Source: Streptomyces sp. 2131.1 (GTDB lineage: Bacteria; Actinomycetota; Actinomycetes; Streptomycetales; Streptomycetaceae). Taken from it: a DNA stretch of 64,000 nucleotides. Location: assembly GCF_900105515.1 (NCBI RefSeq), contig NZ_FNSY01000001.1:4514001-4578000 (forward strand). Reading direction: 5' to 3'. A model generated the notes under the pieces. It was not told the DNA's origin. It ran no database searches and worked only from the letters and a program-made list of their open reading frames with translations. The first letter of the stretch is position 1. The number at the start of each line of letters is the position of its first letter. Made by a program: the position numbers and the translations under genes. Below are positions 40,980 to 49,348 of the stretch, one piece after another.

Positions 40980-41507
40980 TCAGGAGGGATCGACGGACGC
41001 GGCGAACTCCGCGAGCGCGGTGAAGTCGTCGTCCCGCAGGCCGATGCGCGGGTTGACGTGGTGGAGGAGCGCGGCGGCCGGGTGGTGGGCGCTGACGTAC
41101 GCGTCGTCGGCCTCGCCCTGCTCATCGTCCACCCAGGCGAAGGGCCGGCCTCCGGCGTACGTGACCAGCGCTTCCGTCTTCCAGTGCACACCGTCGGGCC
41201 GCTCGCGGAACAACGCCTCACCGAATTCGACGAACGGCAGCGTCGGCAGACCGAGGACGGGGCCGATCCAACGGTTCGCGCTGTCCATCCAGGTGGTGGC
41301 CCAGCACAACTCGTAACCGAGCGCCAACAGGGCCGGTCCATGGCCCGGGTCAAGCCAGACCCGTAGAGGCTTCGAGTGGAGCCGGGGTGTCGCGGAGTCC
41401 ATTCGCGGCACGCGGATCGTGGTGTAGCCCGCGGGGCGGCGTTCGGGCTGCGCGGCATACGGATTCAGGGGGCCGTCGACGTCCAGGAACAGCAAGGGCC
41501 TTGCCAC
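40980..41507 (-). CDS. HAD-like domain protein
   Basis: 175-aa protein starting ARPLLFLDVDGPLNPYA, the haloacid-dehalogenase motif I (DxD), followed by a compact domain with ELCWATTWMDSANRW (a motif II-like Thr/Ser region) and FAWVDDEQ, a likely motif IV. It resembles stand-alone HAD proteins annotated as RNA-repair-type or uncharacterised in Streptomyces. GTG start with AGGGGAG upstream. The 208 bases between it and the kinase gene hold nothing recognisable. Confidence 0.8.
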   Translation of the reverse strand: MARPLLFLDVDGPLNPYAAQPERRPAGYTTIRVPRMDSATPRLHSKPLRVWLDPGHGPALLALGYELCWATTWMDSANRWIGPVLGLPTLPFVEFGEALFRERPDGVHWKTEALVTYAGGRPFAWVDDEQGEADDAYVSAHHPAAALLHHVNPRIGLRDDDFTALAEFAASVDPS

Positions 41508-41584
41508 GGTGCTCCCCTGGGGCGACGCAGAGTGTTGCCGGGAGCCTATCCCGTACAGCCGCCTCGGCGCGCCCGTAGCTCCTC

Positions 41585-41615
41585 TTGACCTCAAGTTTGG
41601 TCGAGGTCGCACCAT
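41585..41615 (+). promoter_or_regulatory. MerR-type promoter with 19-bp spacer
   Basis: TTGACC (41585-41590) is a near-consensus -35; exactly 19 bp later CACCAT (41610-41615) is a -10-like hexamer 6 bases before the ATG. The spacer contains an imperfect dyad built on GACCTC/GAGGTC. Long spacer plus dyad is the layout recognised by MerR-family activators. No merR gene is adjacent, so the regulator would act in trans. Confidence 0.5.
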
Positions 41616-41621
41616 CGGGTC

Positions 41622-42164
41622 ATGAACCGCACGAGCACCGCCACCGACCCCCAGGACCACTTCGAGGTCACCGCCCTCATCACCGCCCTCATCAGCGGCT
41701 TCTTCCGCGCGCTGGACGAGCGGAGGTTCGACGAGGGCTGGGCAGACGCCTACTTCACCGACGACCTGCGGGCGACGACACCGCTGGGCGTGGCCGAAGG
41801 TGCCGAGGCGGTACGGCACATGGAAGAGGCCGTCGGCCGATTCGCCGCCACCCTGCACCTCTCCTCCGACGTCCTCGTCCGCGCCGAGCCGGGAGCCCGG
41901 ACGGCCGACGTCTCCTGGAACGCCCACATGACCCACGTACACCGCGACTCCACCCTCCGCACGCGCGGCGAGGGTGCCGAACCGCTCTTCACGGTGGGCG
42001 GGGTGTACGAGGCCCGGCTCCGGCGCACCGACAGCGGCTGGCGTATCAGCCGCATGGCGGTGCGGGCGGTCTGGACGACGGGACAGCCGCCGGTACTGCC
42101 GGTCAGTACGGCCGCGCGAGTACGGGAGTTGACGGGGGCGAAGGCGCCGGTCGGCCCGGTCTGA
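41622..42164 (+). CDS. SnoaL-like / NTF2-fold protein
   Basis: 180-aa protein of the NTF2 superfamily: an N-terminal helix pair (EVTALITALISGFFRALDERRF), acid-rich DEGWADAYFTDDLRATTPLG, and a beta sheet ending in GGVYEARLRRTDSGWRISRM. Members include polyketide cyclases, isomerases and non-enzymatic binders; no function is assignable. Appears leaderless behind a MerR-type promoter. Confidence 0.85.
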   Translation: MNRTSTATDPQDHFEVTALITALISGFFRALDERRFDEGWADAYFTDDLRATTPLGVAEGAEAVRHMEEAVGRFAATLHLSSDVLVRAEPGARTADVSWNAHMTHVHRDSTLRTRGEGAEPLFTVGGVYEARLRRTDSGWRISRMAVRAVWTTGQPPVLPVSTAARVRELTGAKAPVGPV

Positions 42165-42169
42165 GGCGC

Positions 42170-43024
42170 TCAGGTCACCGGCAGACGGGTGACCGCGATG
42201 TTGAGCCGCATGCCGGAGGGGACACGCCCGTCGGTGTCCTGGAGAGCCGGGGCGGCGGCAAGGAACTCGGCACGCAGGCGCGCCGTCTCCTCCTCGTCGA
42301 GCGCCACCATGTCGTAGAGGCCCCCGGCGTTGGAGGCCCAGACCTCCTCGGGGGTGCCACCCATGTCGAGCACGACGGTGTCCCAGCTCACCGGCGCGAA
42401 CCCGGCCGGGCCGAGCAGTTCGTCCAGGGTTTCACGCTTGCGAACCTTGGGATTGCCGAGCCGCGGCAGGGAGCGCTCGGGCGGCGCCGCCTTGAAGTAG
42501 GGCCGGGCGAGGTCCAGGAACAGGCTCAGCGCCTCACCCTCGACCGGCCCGCCCCCCACCGCGACGGCGAACCGCCCGCCGGGCACCAGCACCCGGGCCG
42601 CCTCCGCCGCCACCCGGTCCACGTCGTGCATCAGCATCAGCGCCATGTGCGACACCACGGCGTCGAAGGAGCCGTCGGCGAACGGCAGCTCCTGCGCCCG
42701 CCCCTGCCGCAGGTCCGCGCCGCGCAGGGCGGGGCGCGCGCGGGCCAGCTCCAGCTCCTGGTCCGAGAGGTCGATCCCGGCCAACTCCTCGGCTCCGGCG
42801 GCCCCCAGCACCTCCAGCAGCGCCCCGTCCGCGCACCCCAGATCGAGCACCCGACGCGCTCCGGCGACCTGTGCGGCGAGGACCTGGTAGCCCGTACGAC
42901 CGTCGGCGAGCGGGGCGCCCTGCACGCCTACCGACTGCTGCCCGGGACCGTTGTTGTGGAAGTTCCGCAGGAACGCCTCGGCGGCGACGGCGGTGGAGCT
43001 GGGCGACGCGGGTGTCGTAGTCAT
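42170..43024 (-). CDS. Class I SAM-dependent methyltransferase
   Basis: 284-aa Rossmann-fold methyltransferase. Motif I VLDLGCADGALLEVLG binds SAM; the acidic end of strand 2 is GIDLSDQELELA; motif IV region FDAVVSHMALMLMHDV; then a post-motif VPGGRF strand-turn. Substrate not indicated. It converges with the SnoaL-like gene only 5 bp away. The ATG follows TAGGGT by 7 bases, suggesting leaderless transcription; a GTG is three codons upstream. Confidence 0.9.
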   Translation of the reverse strand: MTTTPASPSSTAVAAEAFLRNFHNNGPGQQSVGVQGAPLADGRTGYQVLAAQVAGARRVLDLGCADGALLEVLGAAGAEELAGIDLSDQELELARARPALRGADLRQGRAQELPFADGSFDAVVSHMALMLMHDVDRVAAEAARVLVPGGRFAVAVGGGPVEGEALSLFLDLARPYFKAAPPERSLPRLGNPKVRKRETLDELLGPAGFAPVSWDTVVLDMGGTPEEVWASNAGGLYDMVALDEEETARLRAEFLAAAPALQDTDGRVPSGMRLNIAVTRLPVT

Positions 43025-43203
43025 CTGCGGCACCCTACAGACGGCCCCCGGCGGCGCGCGCCTCGACCGGCGGACCTGTCCGCTCTGCGGCGCGCCGGGG
43101 CGTTGGTCCCGGACACGCCTGACAGGTTCGGCATTGTGACCGCTGCGGTGGGCCGGTTACGGGGGCAACTGGGCGCGCTGGGCCCGGCGTTCCGGTGTGC
43201 GCC

Positions 43204-43806
43204 TCAGGGCAGGCGGTACGTGACCGCGACGCGGGTGGGAAGCCGGAGCGATTCGGTGTCGACCGGCGAGCACTCGACCATGACGCTGGCGTGGGACCCG
43301 TTGGCACTCGTGGCGTCGTAGACCCAGACGGGGCCGCGCAAGGGGGAGCCGCACAAACCGTCGGGCAGCGCGACCTCGTCGCCGGCCTCCGCCTTGGTGC
43401 CGTACTTGTCGTCGAACAGGGGCGCGTCCTCCGGGAGGACACCGGCGCGGTGGAGGTAGTCCAGTACCTCGCCGCTGACGAAGGTGACCTCGGCTTTGCC
43501 GTTCCGGGTGTAGTAGTGGACGTCGGAGGCCCCGGTGGGTATCGGCGCACCTCCGGCGGATATCGACTGCGGGAGCTTCGTGTCGCTGCCGTCGCAGGCC
43601 CGGTCGTCCCCGAAGGGCTGCGACAGGTGGCTCTGGAACAGCCAGAAGAGGCCGCCCGCCCCTGCGGCCAGAACGGCCACCACAACAGCCAGGCAGGAGC
43701 GCCGCCGCCGCTCCGGTCTGGAAGCTTCCGCCTCACCGTCCCGCCCGGCGTCTTGCCCCGCCTCGTGTGACGTGGCGCCGTCCCCGGCTTCCCTCGCATC
43801 GGGCAT
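43204..43806 (-). CDS. Hypothetical single-pass membrane protein
   Basis: 200-aa protein: an acidic/basic cytoplasmic N-terminus of about 35 residues, one helix (SCLAVVVAVLAAGAGGLFWLF), and an external domain of about 140 residues with two pairs of possible cysteines (ACDG, GLCGSP, VECSP). I recognise no family. AAGGAGAGA lies upstream of the ATG. The 170 bp separating it from the methyltransferase gene hold no supported gene. Confidence 0.75.
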   Translation of the reverse strand: MPDAREAGDGATSHEAGQDAGRDGEAEASRPERRRRSCLAVVVAVLAAGAGGLFWLFQSHLSQPFGDDRACDGSDTKLPQSISAGGAPIPTGASDVHYYTRNGKAEVTFVSGEVLDYLHRAGVLPEDAPLFDDKYGTKAEAGDEVALPDGLCGSPLRGPVWVYDATSANGSHASVMVECSPVDTESLRLPTRVAVTYRLP

Positions 43807-43887
43807 GCGCTTCTCTCCTTCGGACGTGTCCGGACGCGGAGGCCGCAGTCTAGGGGGCTGTACGGGGCGCGGCGCGGGGCGTCCATT

Positions 43888-45111
43888 TCACGGTCGGCGG
43901 CAACCGATCGAGGCGCGTTTGACCGCGTACGCGCACAGGCGGGTGCCGTAGAGGTCCAGCGCGTCATCGGGGTCGGCGGCGTAGTGGGCGGCGACCTCCT
44001 CCCAGCGGTCCCAGCTGTAGAGGCGGGCGTGGCGGCGGTCGTCGTCGGTGCGTCGGTCCACAGCGAACTCCGTTGCTGCACGGCGCTGTTGGAGCCATGC
44101 CTGCCATGTGGGGTTGCTGGTGGGGTCGGCGTTGTGGTCGGCGGTCTGTGGGCGGGCGGTCTGCGAGTGGGCGTATGCCGACAGGTCGTCGTACGGAGAG
44201 GCTGACGCCCGGTCGCGGAGGCGCGCGGTGATGTATGCGGCGGGGGCGGCGGGGCGCCAGGTGAGCCACCACGAGGTCAACTCGGCGGCCACATCATGGG
44301 TGCTGAGCCCTTCGTCGATCAACGGCCGCAGGGCATGGGCGAGTCGGCGCAGCCCTTCGCCCTGCGTCCACGGGACGAGCGGGCGGACGCGGGCGGCGAT
44401 CCGGATGTCGGCGGCGACCTGCATCGGACTCCGTGGTGCCGAACTGTTTGCCCGGGCGGTGGTCCGCGTTCTCGCGCGCCTGCGGGGGGTGTCTTTCAAC
44501 CTCCCCCTCATCTCAACTGCGCCTGTACGGGATCGGGCGTCGAGAGATTGGGGCTCACGCCCACGGCAACCCGGCTCCGCCACCCGTGCGTTGCCCGCAG
44601 CCGGCACCGGCACCCCGACCACGCGTGCCCTGAACCCCCGGCCGCCGACGCGGTGGCCGTGTGCCCGGTCGTAGGCGTACGGGATGGTGGCCACGTAGAC
44701 GGTCGCCGTACCCGCGTACGCCCGCCCGGGCAGCCGGAGATTGCGCCGCGATCCGTGGCGCGCCCAGGCGAGGCACCCCAGCTCCCTGAGGTAGGCGACG
44801 TGCCGTTTGACCGTCGCCCTGGACAGCGCGCAGCGGGTGGCCGTTCCGTCGAGGTCGTACAGGACGGTCCCCTCGATGTAGTCCATCCGTCGCGCCAGGT
44901 CCCGCGCCACGCGTAAGGTCGCCTCGCCCGCCTTCGGATGGAGCCGAGCCTCCTCCACCAGCCACACCACGGCCCGCAGCCAGGCCCGGGGCTGAGCGTG
45001 ACGTGCGGCGGTCGTCGAGACCTCCTGTATCGAGGCGGGAACGGGCTGCCAGTGGGGATCGGGGCACGGGCGAGAGACGCGGCTCAGGGCCGCGCCGGGG
45101 ATACGACGCAT
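43888..45111 (-). CDS. HTH protein of the Streptomyces accessory-element type
   Basis: About 407 aa. The N-terminal half (RRIPGAALSRVS ... ARAWLRAVVWLVEEARLHP in part) includes a winged-helix-like segment around ATRCALSRATVKRHVAYLRELG; the C-terminal half is Arg/Ala/Thr-rich with TSWWLTWRPAAPAAYITARLRDR. Similar proteins are common in Streptomyces accessory regions and resemble replication-initiator or transcription-factor winged helices; no activity is known. The start is uncertain (ATG 45111, 45138 or 45189). Confidence 0.65.
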   Translation of the reverse strand: MRRIPGAALSRVSRPCPDPHWQPVPASIQEVSTTAARHAQPRAWLRAVVWLVEEARLHPKAGEATLRVARDLARRMDYIEGTVLYDLDGTATRCALSRATVKRHVAYLRELGCLAWARHGSRRNLRLPGRAYAGTATVYVATIPYAYDRAHGHRVGGRGFRARVVGVPVPAAGNARVAEPGCRGREPQSLDARSRTGAVEMRGRLKDTPRRRARTRTTARANSSAPRSPMQVAADIRIAARVRPLVPWTQGEGLRRLAHALRPLIDEGLSTHDVAAELTSWWLTWRPAAPAAYITARLRDRASASPYDDLSAYAHSQTARPQTADHNADPTSNPTWQAWLQQRRAATEFAVDRRTDDDRRHARLYSWDRWEEVAAHYAADPDDALDLYGTRLCAYAVKRASIGCRRP

Positions 45112-45293
45112 CACAGTCCAGGGGTGGGAACGGGGCATGCCGCGGCGGGGCGCGGGGCGTAGACGCCTTCGACACCAGAATGATCCCATGGTAGGGGCAA
45201 ACGTGTGGCGACTTACGAAGACGCGACAGCGAACAGGCAGCAGCCCGCCGCCTCCCCGATATCGTTGCCTCACGACACGGGCGAAGGAGAGAC

Positions 45294-45542
45294 ATGGGCA
45301 CCCCACCCGAGCGACTTCTCGACACCGGGGGAGTCGCGGAAGCCGCGGGGATCACGGCCGCCACGGTCCGTCTGTATCTCAAGCGCACGCGCAAGCGCGT
45401 GGCCGGTGGCCTTGGTGTGCGGCCGGCCGACTTTCCGCTTCCCGACGATCAGTTCGGGCGTTCCCCCGCCTGGCGGGAGGGCACCATCAGGGCGTGGCTC
45501 GCTGTCCGGCCGGGGCGCGGGCGCCCGACTCCGAGCGCGTAG
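45294..45542 (+). CDS. Small HTH DNA-binding protein (AlpA/excisionase-like)
   Basis: 82-aa protein: DTGGVAEAAGITAATVRLYLKRTRKR is a MerR/AlpA-type helix-turn-helix, and the tail FGRSPAWREGTIRAWLA matches the second half of excisionase-like wHTH proteins. AAGGAGAGAC lies before the ATG. Small proteins of this type act as regulators or recombination directionality factors; no integrase is nearby. Divergent from the large HTH gene, which supports an accessory-element origin. Confidence 0.75.
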   Translation: MGTPPERLLDTGGVAEAAGITAATVRLYLKRTRKRVAGGLGVRPADFPLPDDQFGRSPAWREGTIRAWLAVRPGRGRPTPSA

Positions 45543-45609
45543 GCGATCCGCGTAGCGCCTGTGGCCCGCCCCTGGTGCATGCCGCCTTCAAGGCGGCCCG
45601 GGCAGGGGC

Positions 45610-45819
45610 TCAGCCCAGTTCGTGGGCGCGGACCGACCTGACGAAGTAGGCCCAAGTCTCCGCGCTCACCCGGAACTGCCCCTGGAGGGGCTGCTTGCTG
45701 TCGCGCACGGCGGTGCCGTCACCGATGAACGCGGCCTCGACGCATTCCGTCTCGTTCCCTCCGCTGTACGACGACGTGAACCACGCAGGCTCCGGGACTT
45801 CAGCATTCATCGGTCTCAT
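45610..45819 (-). CDS. DUF397 domain protein
   Basis: 69-aa protein with the DUF397 signature: WFTSSYSGGNETECVEAAFIG and AVRDSKQPLQG, ending in a WAYFVRSVR helix. DUF397 proteins pair with Scr1-type HTH regulators in Streptomyces and may act like toxins or partner proteins. The start ATG overlaps the stop of the upstream HTH gene (ATGA), so the two are coupled. Confidence 0.9.
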   Translation of the reverse strand: MRPMNAEVPEPAWFTSSYSGGNETECVEAAFIGDGTAVRDSKQPLQGQFRVSAETWAYFVRSVRAHELG

Positions 45820-46667
45820 TCTTTCAGGTCCTCCTTGGCACGGCTGATCAGCGCACGTGAAGCTTCGATGTCCAAGGCTTCTGCACGCAAGTATTCGAAC
45901 GCAAGCCTGTAGCGATCAAGTTCCTCCTCCTTCTCCATGAAGACGGATCCGACGTGGAGGTCGACGTACACGACGTCGAGCGACGGCTCTGCACCGCCGA
46001 GGACGACGAAACTGCCGAGCGCAGCACAGTGCGCGCCACGTGAGAAGGGAAGGACCTGCAGCGTTACGTTTCCGGAGTTGCATTTGGCGAGCAGGTGGTC
46101 GAGCTGCTCGCGCATGATGACCGGAGACCCCACAACCCGGCGCAGAACCGACTCATCGAGGATGGCCCAGAGGTGTGGGGCCGTCGGGCGTTCGAGGATC
46201 TCCTGTCGACGCATGCGGATGTCTACCAGGCGCTCGATCTCGTCCGGAGACCGGCGCATTTCGTTAGCCTGCTGGAGCGCGGTGGTGTACTGCCGGGTCT
46301 GCAGCAGGCCGGGAACGTAGACGCAGGAGAAGTGGTCTTCGCGCACCGCTTCGTCTTCGAGGGTGAGCATGAGGTTCATCGTCTCGGGGATGTGGTCGGC
46401 GAACGAGCTCCACCAGCCCTGTTGTCTGGAGTCCTTCGCCAGCGCCACGATGGCTCCCCGCTCGGGTTCCTTTGCTCCGTACTCGCGGCACAGCGCGTCG
46501 ATCACGAGCCACTTGACCGGCCCCTCAGTCGTCTCATACCGGCTGATGGTGGCCTTGGATACGCCGACGAGCTCGCCCGCCTCTTCCAGCGTCAGCCCCG
46601 CGCGGGCACGCAGCTTCCGCATGGTGGCTCCGAGGTGCCGACGACGGGTGGTGGCCCTGGCTGACAT
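45816..46667 (-). CDS. XRE-family regulator with DUF5753 (Scr1-type)
   Basis: 283-aa protein. N-terminal HTH (LGATMRKLRARAGLTLEEAG, then ELVGVSKATISRYETTEG) and a DUF5753 C-terminal domain (YVPGLLQTRQYTTAL, RQEILERPTAPHLWAILDE, LPFSRGAHCAALGSF). This is the standard Streptomyces partner of DUF397, often described as antitoxin-like. AAAGGAG lies upstream of the ATG. Divergent from an ATP-binding protein gene, the usual third member. Confidence 0.93.
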   Translation of the reverse strand: MSARATTRRRHLGATMRKLRARAGLTLEEAGELVGVSKATISRYETTEGPVKWLVIDALCREYGAKEPERGAIVALAKDSRQQGWWSSFADHIPETMNLMLTLEDEAVREDHFSCVYVPGLLQTRQYTTALQQANEMRRSPDEIERLVDIRMRRQEILERPTAPHLWAILDESVLRRVVGSPVIMREQLDHLLAKCNSGNVTLQVLPFSRGAHCAALGSFVVLGGAEPSLDVVYVDLHVGSVFMEKEEELDRYRLAFEYLRAEALDIEASRALISRAKEDLKE

Positions 46668-46878
46668 GGGAGAGCTCCTTTCATCTGCCGACGGACCGCG
46701 CCGACGGCGTCAACGAGGCTACGTGCGACGGGATTTGCGTCGAAGTGGATTCACTCCAACGAGGGCTGTGAGAAGTTACACAATGAGAAGTCGCGCTGTC
46801 ATACTCGTGCCCGTGGCGACCATGCGTTGCTGCATACGCACTCTGGGTGTGCGTCTGGGTGGTCAGGAGGGAGAGCGC

Positions 46879-47526
46879 ATGTCAGGGCAGGACAACAGTT
46901 CCCGGTCTCGGAGCGTGCTGCAGTTTGAGGCCGTGCCGACGGCTGTCGGAGATCTTCGGAGTGCGGTGAGGGAGCAGCTTGACTGCTGGGGTTTGCCGGC
47001 CGTCGCCGCCGAGGCCGAACTAGCCGTTAGTGAGCTGGCCACCAATGTGATCAGGCATGTGGGGAGTGGGTCCGCTGCCACCCTGGTGCTTGAGGCCGCT
47101 GGGGACCGGTTGCGAATTGAACTCCACGACAAAAGCTTTCAGGTCCCGGTGTTCAGGTCGGCGGCCTGCGACGCCGAGTGCGGCCGGGGGCTTCGTCTGC
47201 TCGCCGGCATGGCGGTCGACTGGGGAACCCTGCTGACGGCCACGGGCAAAGCCGTGTGGTGTGAGCTGCCAGCTGTTCCGGAACTGCGCTGCCGCAAGGT
47301 GCTCAGGGCGGAATCGGCTTTGGCGGAGTACTGGCGTGACGCCGGAGCGCAGCCGCTGCTGGATCGCCACACCGGCCGGGTCCTGGAAGAGTCAGCTACC
47401 GGCCTGATCGCGGACCTACTGCACTGGGTGGCTGCCCGGGGAGGTGATCCGGACGGCCTGTTGGACAGAGCGCAGATGCATTACGAGGCAGAGGCTGCTC
47501 CGCGGTACGTGGCGGAGGCGGTGTAG
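46879..47526 (+). CDS. Anti-sigma-factor-like ATP-binding protein (HATPase_c_2)
   Basis: 215-aa GHKL-fold protein with the N-box ELAVSELATNVIRHVGSG, a G1-like region (LRIELHDKS) where the usual DxGxG is weak, and GRGLRLLAGMAVDWG as the G2 box. Such proteins are RsbW-like kinases or anti-sigma factors associated with Scr1/DUF397 pairs. The ATG follows GGAGGGAGAG. The C-terminal 75 residues are an extension beyond the ATPase fold. Divergent from the HTH-DUF5753 gene. Confidence 0.88.
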   Translation: MSGQDNSSRSRSVLQFEAVPTAVGDLRSAVREQLDCWGLPAVAAEAELAVSELATNVIRHVGSGSAATLVLEAAGDRLRIELHDKSFQVPVFRSAACDAECGRGLRLLAGMAVDWGTLLTATGKAVWCELPAVPELRCRKVLRAESALAEYWRDAGAQPLLDRHTGRVLEESATGLIADLLHWVAARGGDPDGLLDRAQMHYEAEAAPRYVAEAV

Positions 47527-47549
47527 GGCTGGCCCCTCCGTCTGCGAGG

Positions 47550-48359
47550 TCACCTGGGGGACCGCGTGGCGGCAGCCAGTATGAACATGACGTCCTTGTG
47601 CCGGCCGGCGTCATCCAGTGCCGCCGCGATGTTCAAGACGGCCTGCCTGTCTGTTCGTTCGGCAACATTGATCAGTATTGCCTCGGCGGCCTCGTCCAGG
47701 CCAGCGGTACGGCATGAGCCGACGGCCTGGACGATGTCCGGGGCGGAGTAGGAGGCACCGGCCTGCCAAAGCAGGAAGCCAGCGTCGTGTTTCCGGCCGT
47801 CGGCGAGGTACCCGGCCACTACTTCAGTCTCCGGCCAGGTGAGCTCAGCGGCGTCTGTGGTGCGCCGGTCCCCCTCCGCGAGGGGGACCGGCGCACCGCC
47901 GCGTTTCTGGGGCAAGGCGATCTCGCGCCGCCGGGCCCGGCGGCGGAGCCGTCGCGCGCGTGCCAGCTCAGGATTCGCGACGGCAGGCGAAGCCGGCTGC
48001 TGCTCATGCTGCTCCGGTGCCGCCGGATAGCCGACAGTGCAGCACTCGCAGTGCTTCTTCTTGGCGTGGGTACGGAGTTCCAGAAGCGCGTCCAGCGTGT
48101 GGGGCAGCGCCCCGTACCCAGATGCGGAGGCGTCCCTTTCCACCACGGCGTAGAAGTCTCGCAGGAGCGTTTCCTCGGGGATGCGTCCTGCGTTGAGGTG
48201 GTTTGAGAGGGTCGTTGGCTCCTGATGGGCGTCCCTCGCGATGTCTGCCTGCCTGCGTGGACTGCATTGCCGGACGTCACGCAACGCCGTCACCAGAGAC
48301 CGGTGGGCGGCGGTGATGTCAGACGGCAGCTCTTTCCAGGTTCTGCGATGGGGAGTCAC
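47550..48359 (-). CDS. Hypothetical HTH protein of accessory type
   Basis: 269-aa protein. Near the N-terminus RRQADIARDAHQEPTTLSNHL resembles an XRE-type helix-turn-helix. A short cysteine cluster (HCECCTVGYPAAPE) and an Arg-rich linker follow. The C-terminal 100 residues have helical repeats (EVVAGYLADGRKHDAGFLLW, then AVLNIAAALDDAGRHKDVMF) resembling TPR or armadillo-like units. Regulator of unknown target. GTG start with GGAAGG upstream. Confidence 0.7.
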   Translation of the reverse strand: MTPHRRTWKELPSDITAAHRSLVTALRDVRQCSPRRQADIARDAHQEPTTLSNHLNAGRIPEETLLRDFYAVVERDASASGYGALPHTLDALLELRTHAKKKHCECCTVGYPAAPEQHEQQPASPAVANPELARARRLRRRARRREIALPQKRGGAPVPLAEGDRRTTDAAELTWPETEVVAGYLADGRKHDAGFLLWQAGASYSAPDIVQAVGSCRTAGLDEAAEAILINVAERTDRQAVLNIAAALDDAGRHKDVMFILAAATRSPR

Positions 48360-48576
48360 GCACGCCTTCCGTTCATTTTGTGGTGTCAGACGGATATCAA
48401 TTCTGGCGGATACGGCAGTTCTCTGGGAGTGCGCAGATGTTTTCCAAAGGGCCTCGAAAGCTTGCAGAGCCTGGCGTGATGGGCCGTCAAGCCTTCAGAG
48501 TGATGGTGTTGCGAACGGGGCCAGCTGTCTGGCACCCGGAACTTGCTGTGCACCTGACATAAGAGGGGGCATCTGG

Positions 48577-49260
48577 ATGACTCTGCCGTCGTGGCAGGAC
48601 GAGAAGCTCGGAACGATGAGGCGTGCCGCGCTCTGGCTGCTGACCGTTGTGGGTGAGGGCGAAGTCTTCACCAAGGAGCAGATCAAGAACGCTTTCCCCG
48701 GCAAGAGCCAGGCGGACCGCCGCGTCCGTGAACTGCGCGCCTACGGCTGGAAGATCGACACGCACCGGGAAGACGCCCGGCTGGGGCAGCATGAACAGCG
48801 GTTCGTCGCGCAGGGGCAGCCGGTCTGGGAGTCGGGCAAGACCACCAAGGGCACCTCGGCCCTCACGGACACCCAGCGCCGGAGGGTTCTGACCCGTGAC
48901 GGCAACCGCTGCCGGTCGTGCGGAATCACTCCCGGCCAGCAGTACGCCGATACGTTTGAGACCGCCCAGATCGACATCGCCCGGCGGAAGGTGAAGCTGC
49001 CCAACGGCACGTCGACGGTGCAGGCCGTCGCGGAATGTAATCGCTGCCGTGTGGGGGGACGTTCTCTGGAGGCCGACCTGAGCGTCGTACTGGAGGACGT
49101 CTCCAAGCTTGGGGGGCTCCACCTGCAGACGCTCACGGGCTGGGTCGCCGCTGACGAGCGCGAGTTCAGCGTCGTGGAACGCATCTGGGCCGACTTCCGT
49201 ACGCTGCCGGCGGACTCCCGCGACGAGGTCCGCAAGGTCCTCGGGCTCCCGCCCGCCTGA
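48577..49260 (+). CDS. HNH-like zinc protein with N-terminal winged helix
   Basis: 227-aa protein. Residues 10-80 form a winged-helix-like domain (VFTKEQIKNAFPGKSQADRR, VRELRAYGWKI). Residues 100-160 have the RRRVLTRDGNRCRSCG start of an HNH nuclease, with zinc pairs C112xxC115 and C154xxC157. The catalytic His residues expected between them are not found (ADTFETAQIDIARRKVKLP in part), so catalysis is doubtful; it may bind DNA only. Similar wHTH plus HNH proteins occur in restriction islands. GAGGGGG is upstream. First gene of the predicted defence island. Confidence 0.75.
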   Translation: MTLPSWQDEKLGTMRRAALWLLTVVGEGEVFTKEQIKNAFPGKSQADRRVRELRAYGWKIDTHREDARLGQHEQRFVAQGQPVWESGKTTKGTSALTDTQRRRVLTRDGNRCRSCGITPGQQYADTFETAQIDIARRKVKLPNGTSTVQAVAECNRCRVGGRSLEADLSVVLEDVSKLGGLHLQTLTGWVAADEREFSVVERIWADFRTLPADSRDEVRKVLGLPPA

Positions 49261-49267
49261 GACCCGC

Positions 49268-49319
49268 TCTCAGCTCATGGCGGGGCCGCTAGCCTCGGCG
49301 GCCCCGCCATGAGCTGAGA
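49268..49319. repeat. Perfect 22-bp inverted repeat between HNH and ParB-like genes
   Basis: Arms at 49268-49289 and 49298-49319 (TCTCAGCTCATGGCGGGGCC and its complement at the ends, GCGGCCCCGCCATGAGCTGA) pair without mismatch around an 8-nt loop TAGCCTCG. No T-run follows. It may end HNH transcription, but only 29 bases separate it from the ParB ATG, so the ParB operon promoter must be within or upstream of it; the loop itself contains TAGCCT, a -10-like hexamer. Confidence 0.9.
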
Positions 49320-49348
49320 TGAACCTTTGAGTAAGAGGAGAACGGACC

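Noticed and set aside
43040..43203. Short plus-strand frame with CPLCGAPG (zinc-knuckle-like)
   Set aside because: Opposite strand of an intergenic region, no start or continuation; chance motif.
45294..45542. Integrative element with excisionase
   Set aside because: A small AlpA/Xis-like HTH is present but no integrase, replication gene, tRNA or att repeats were found.
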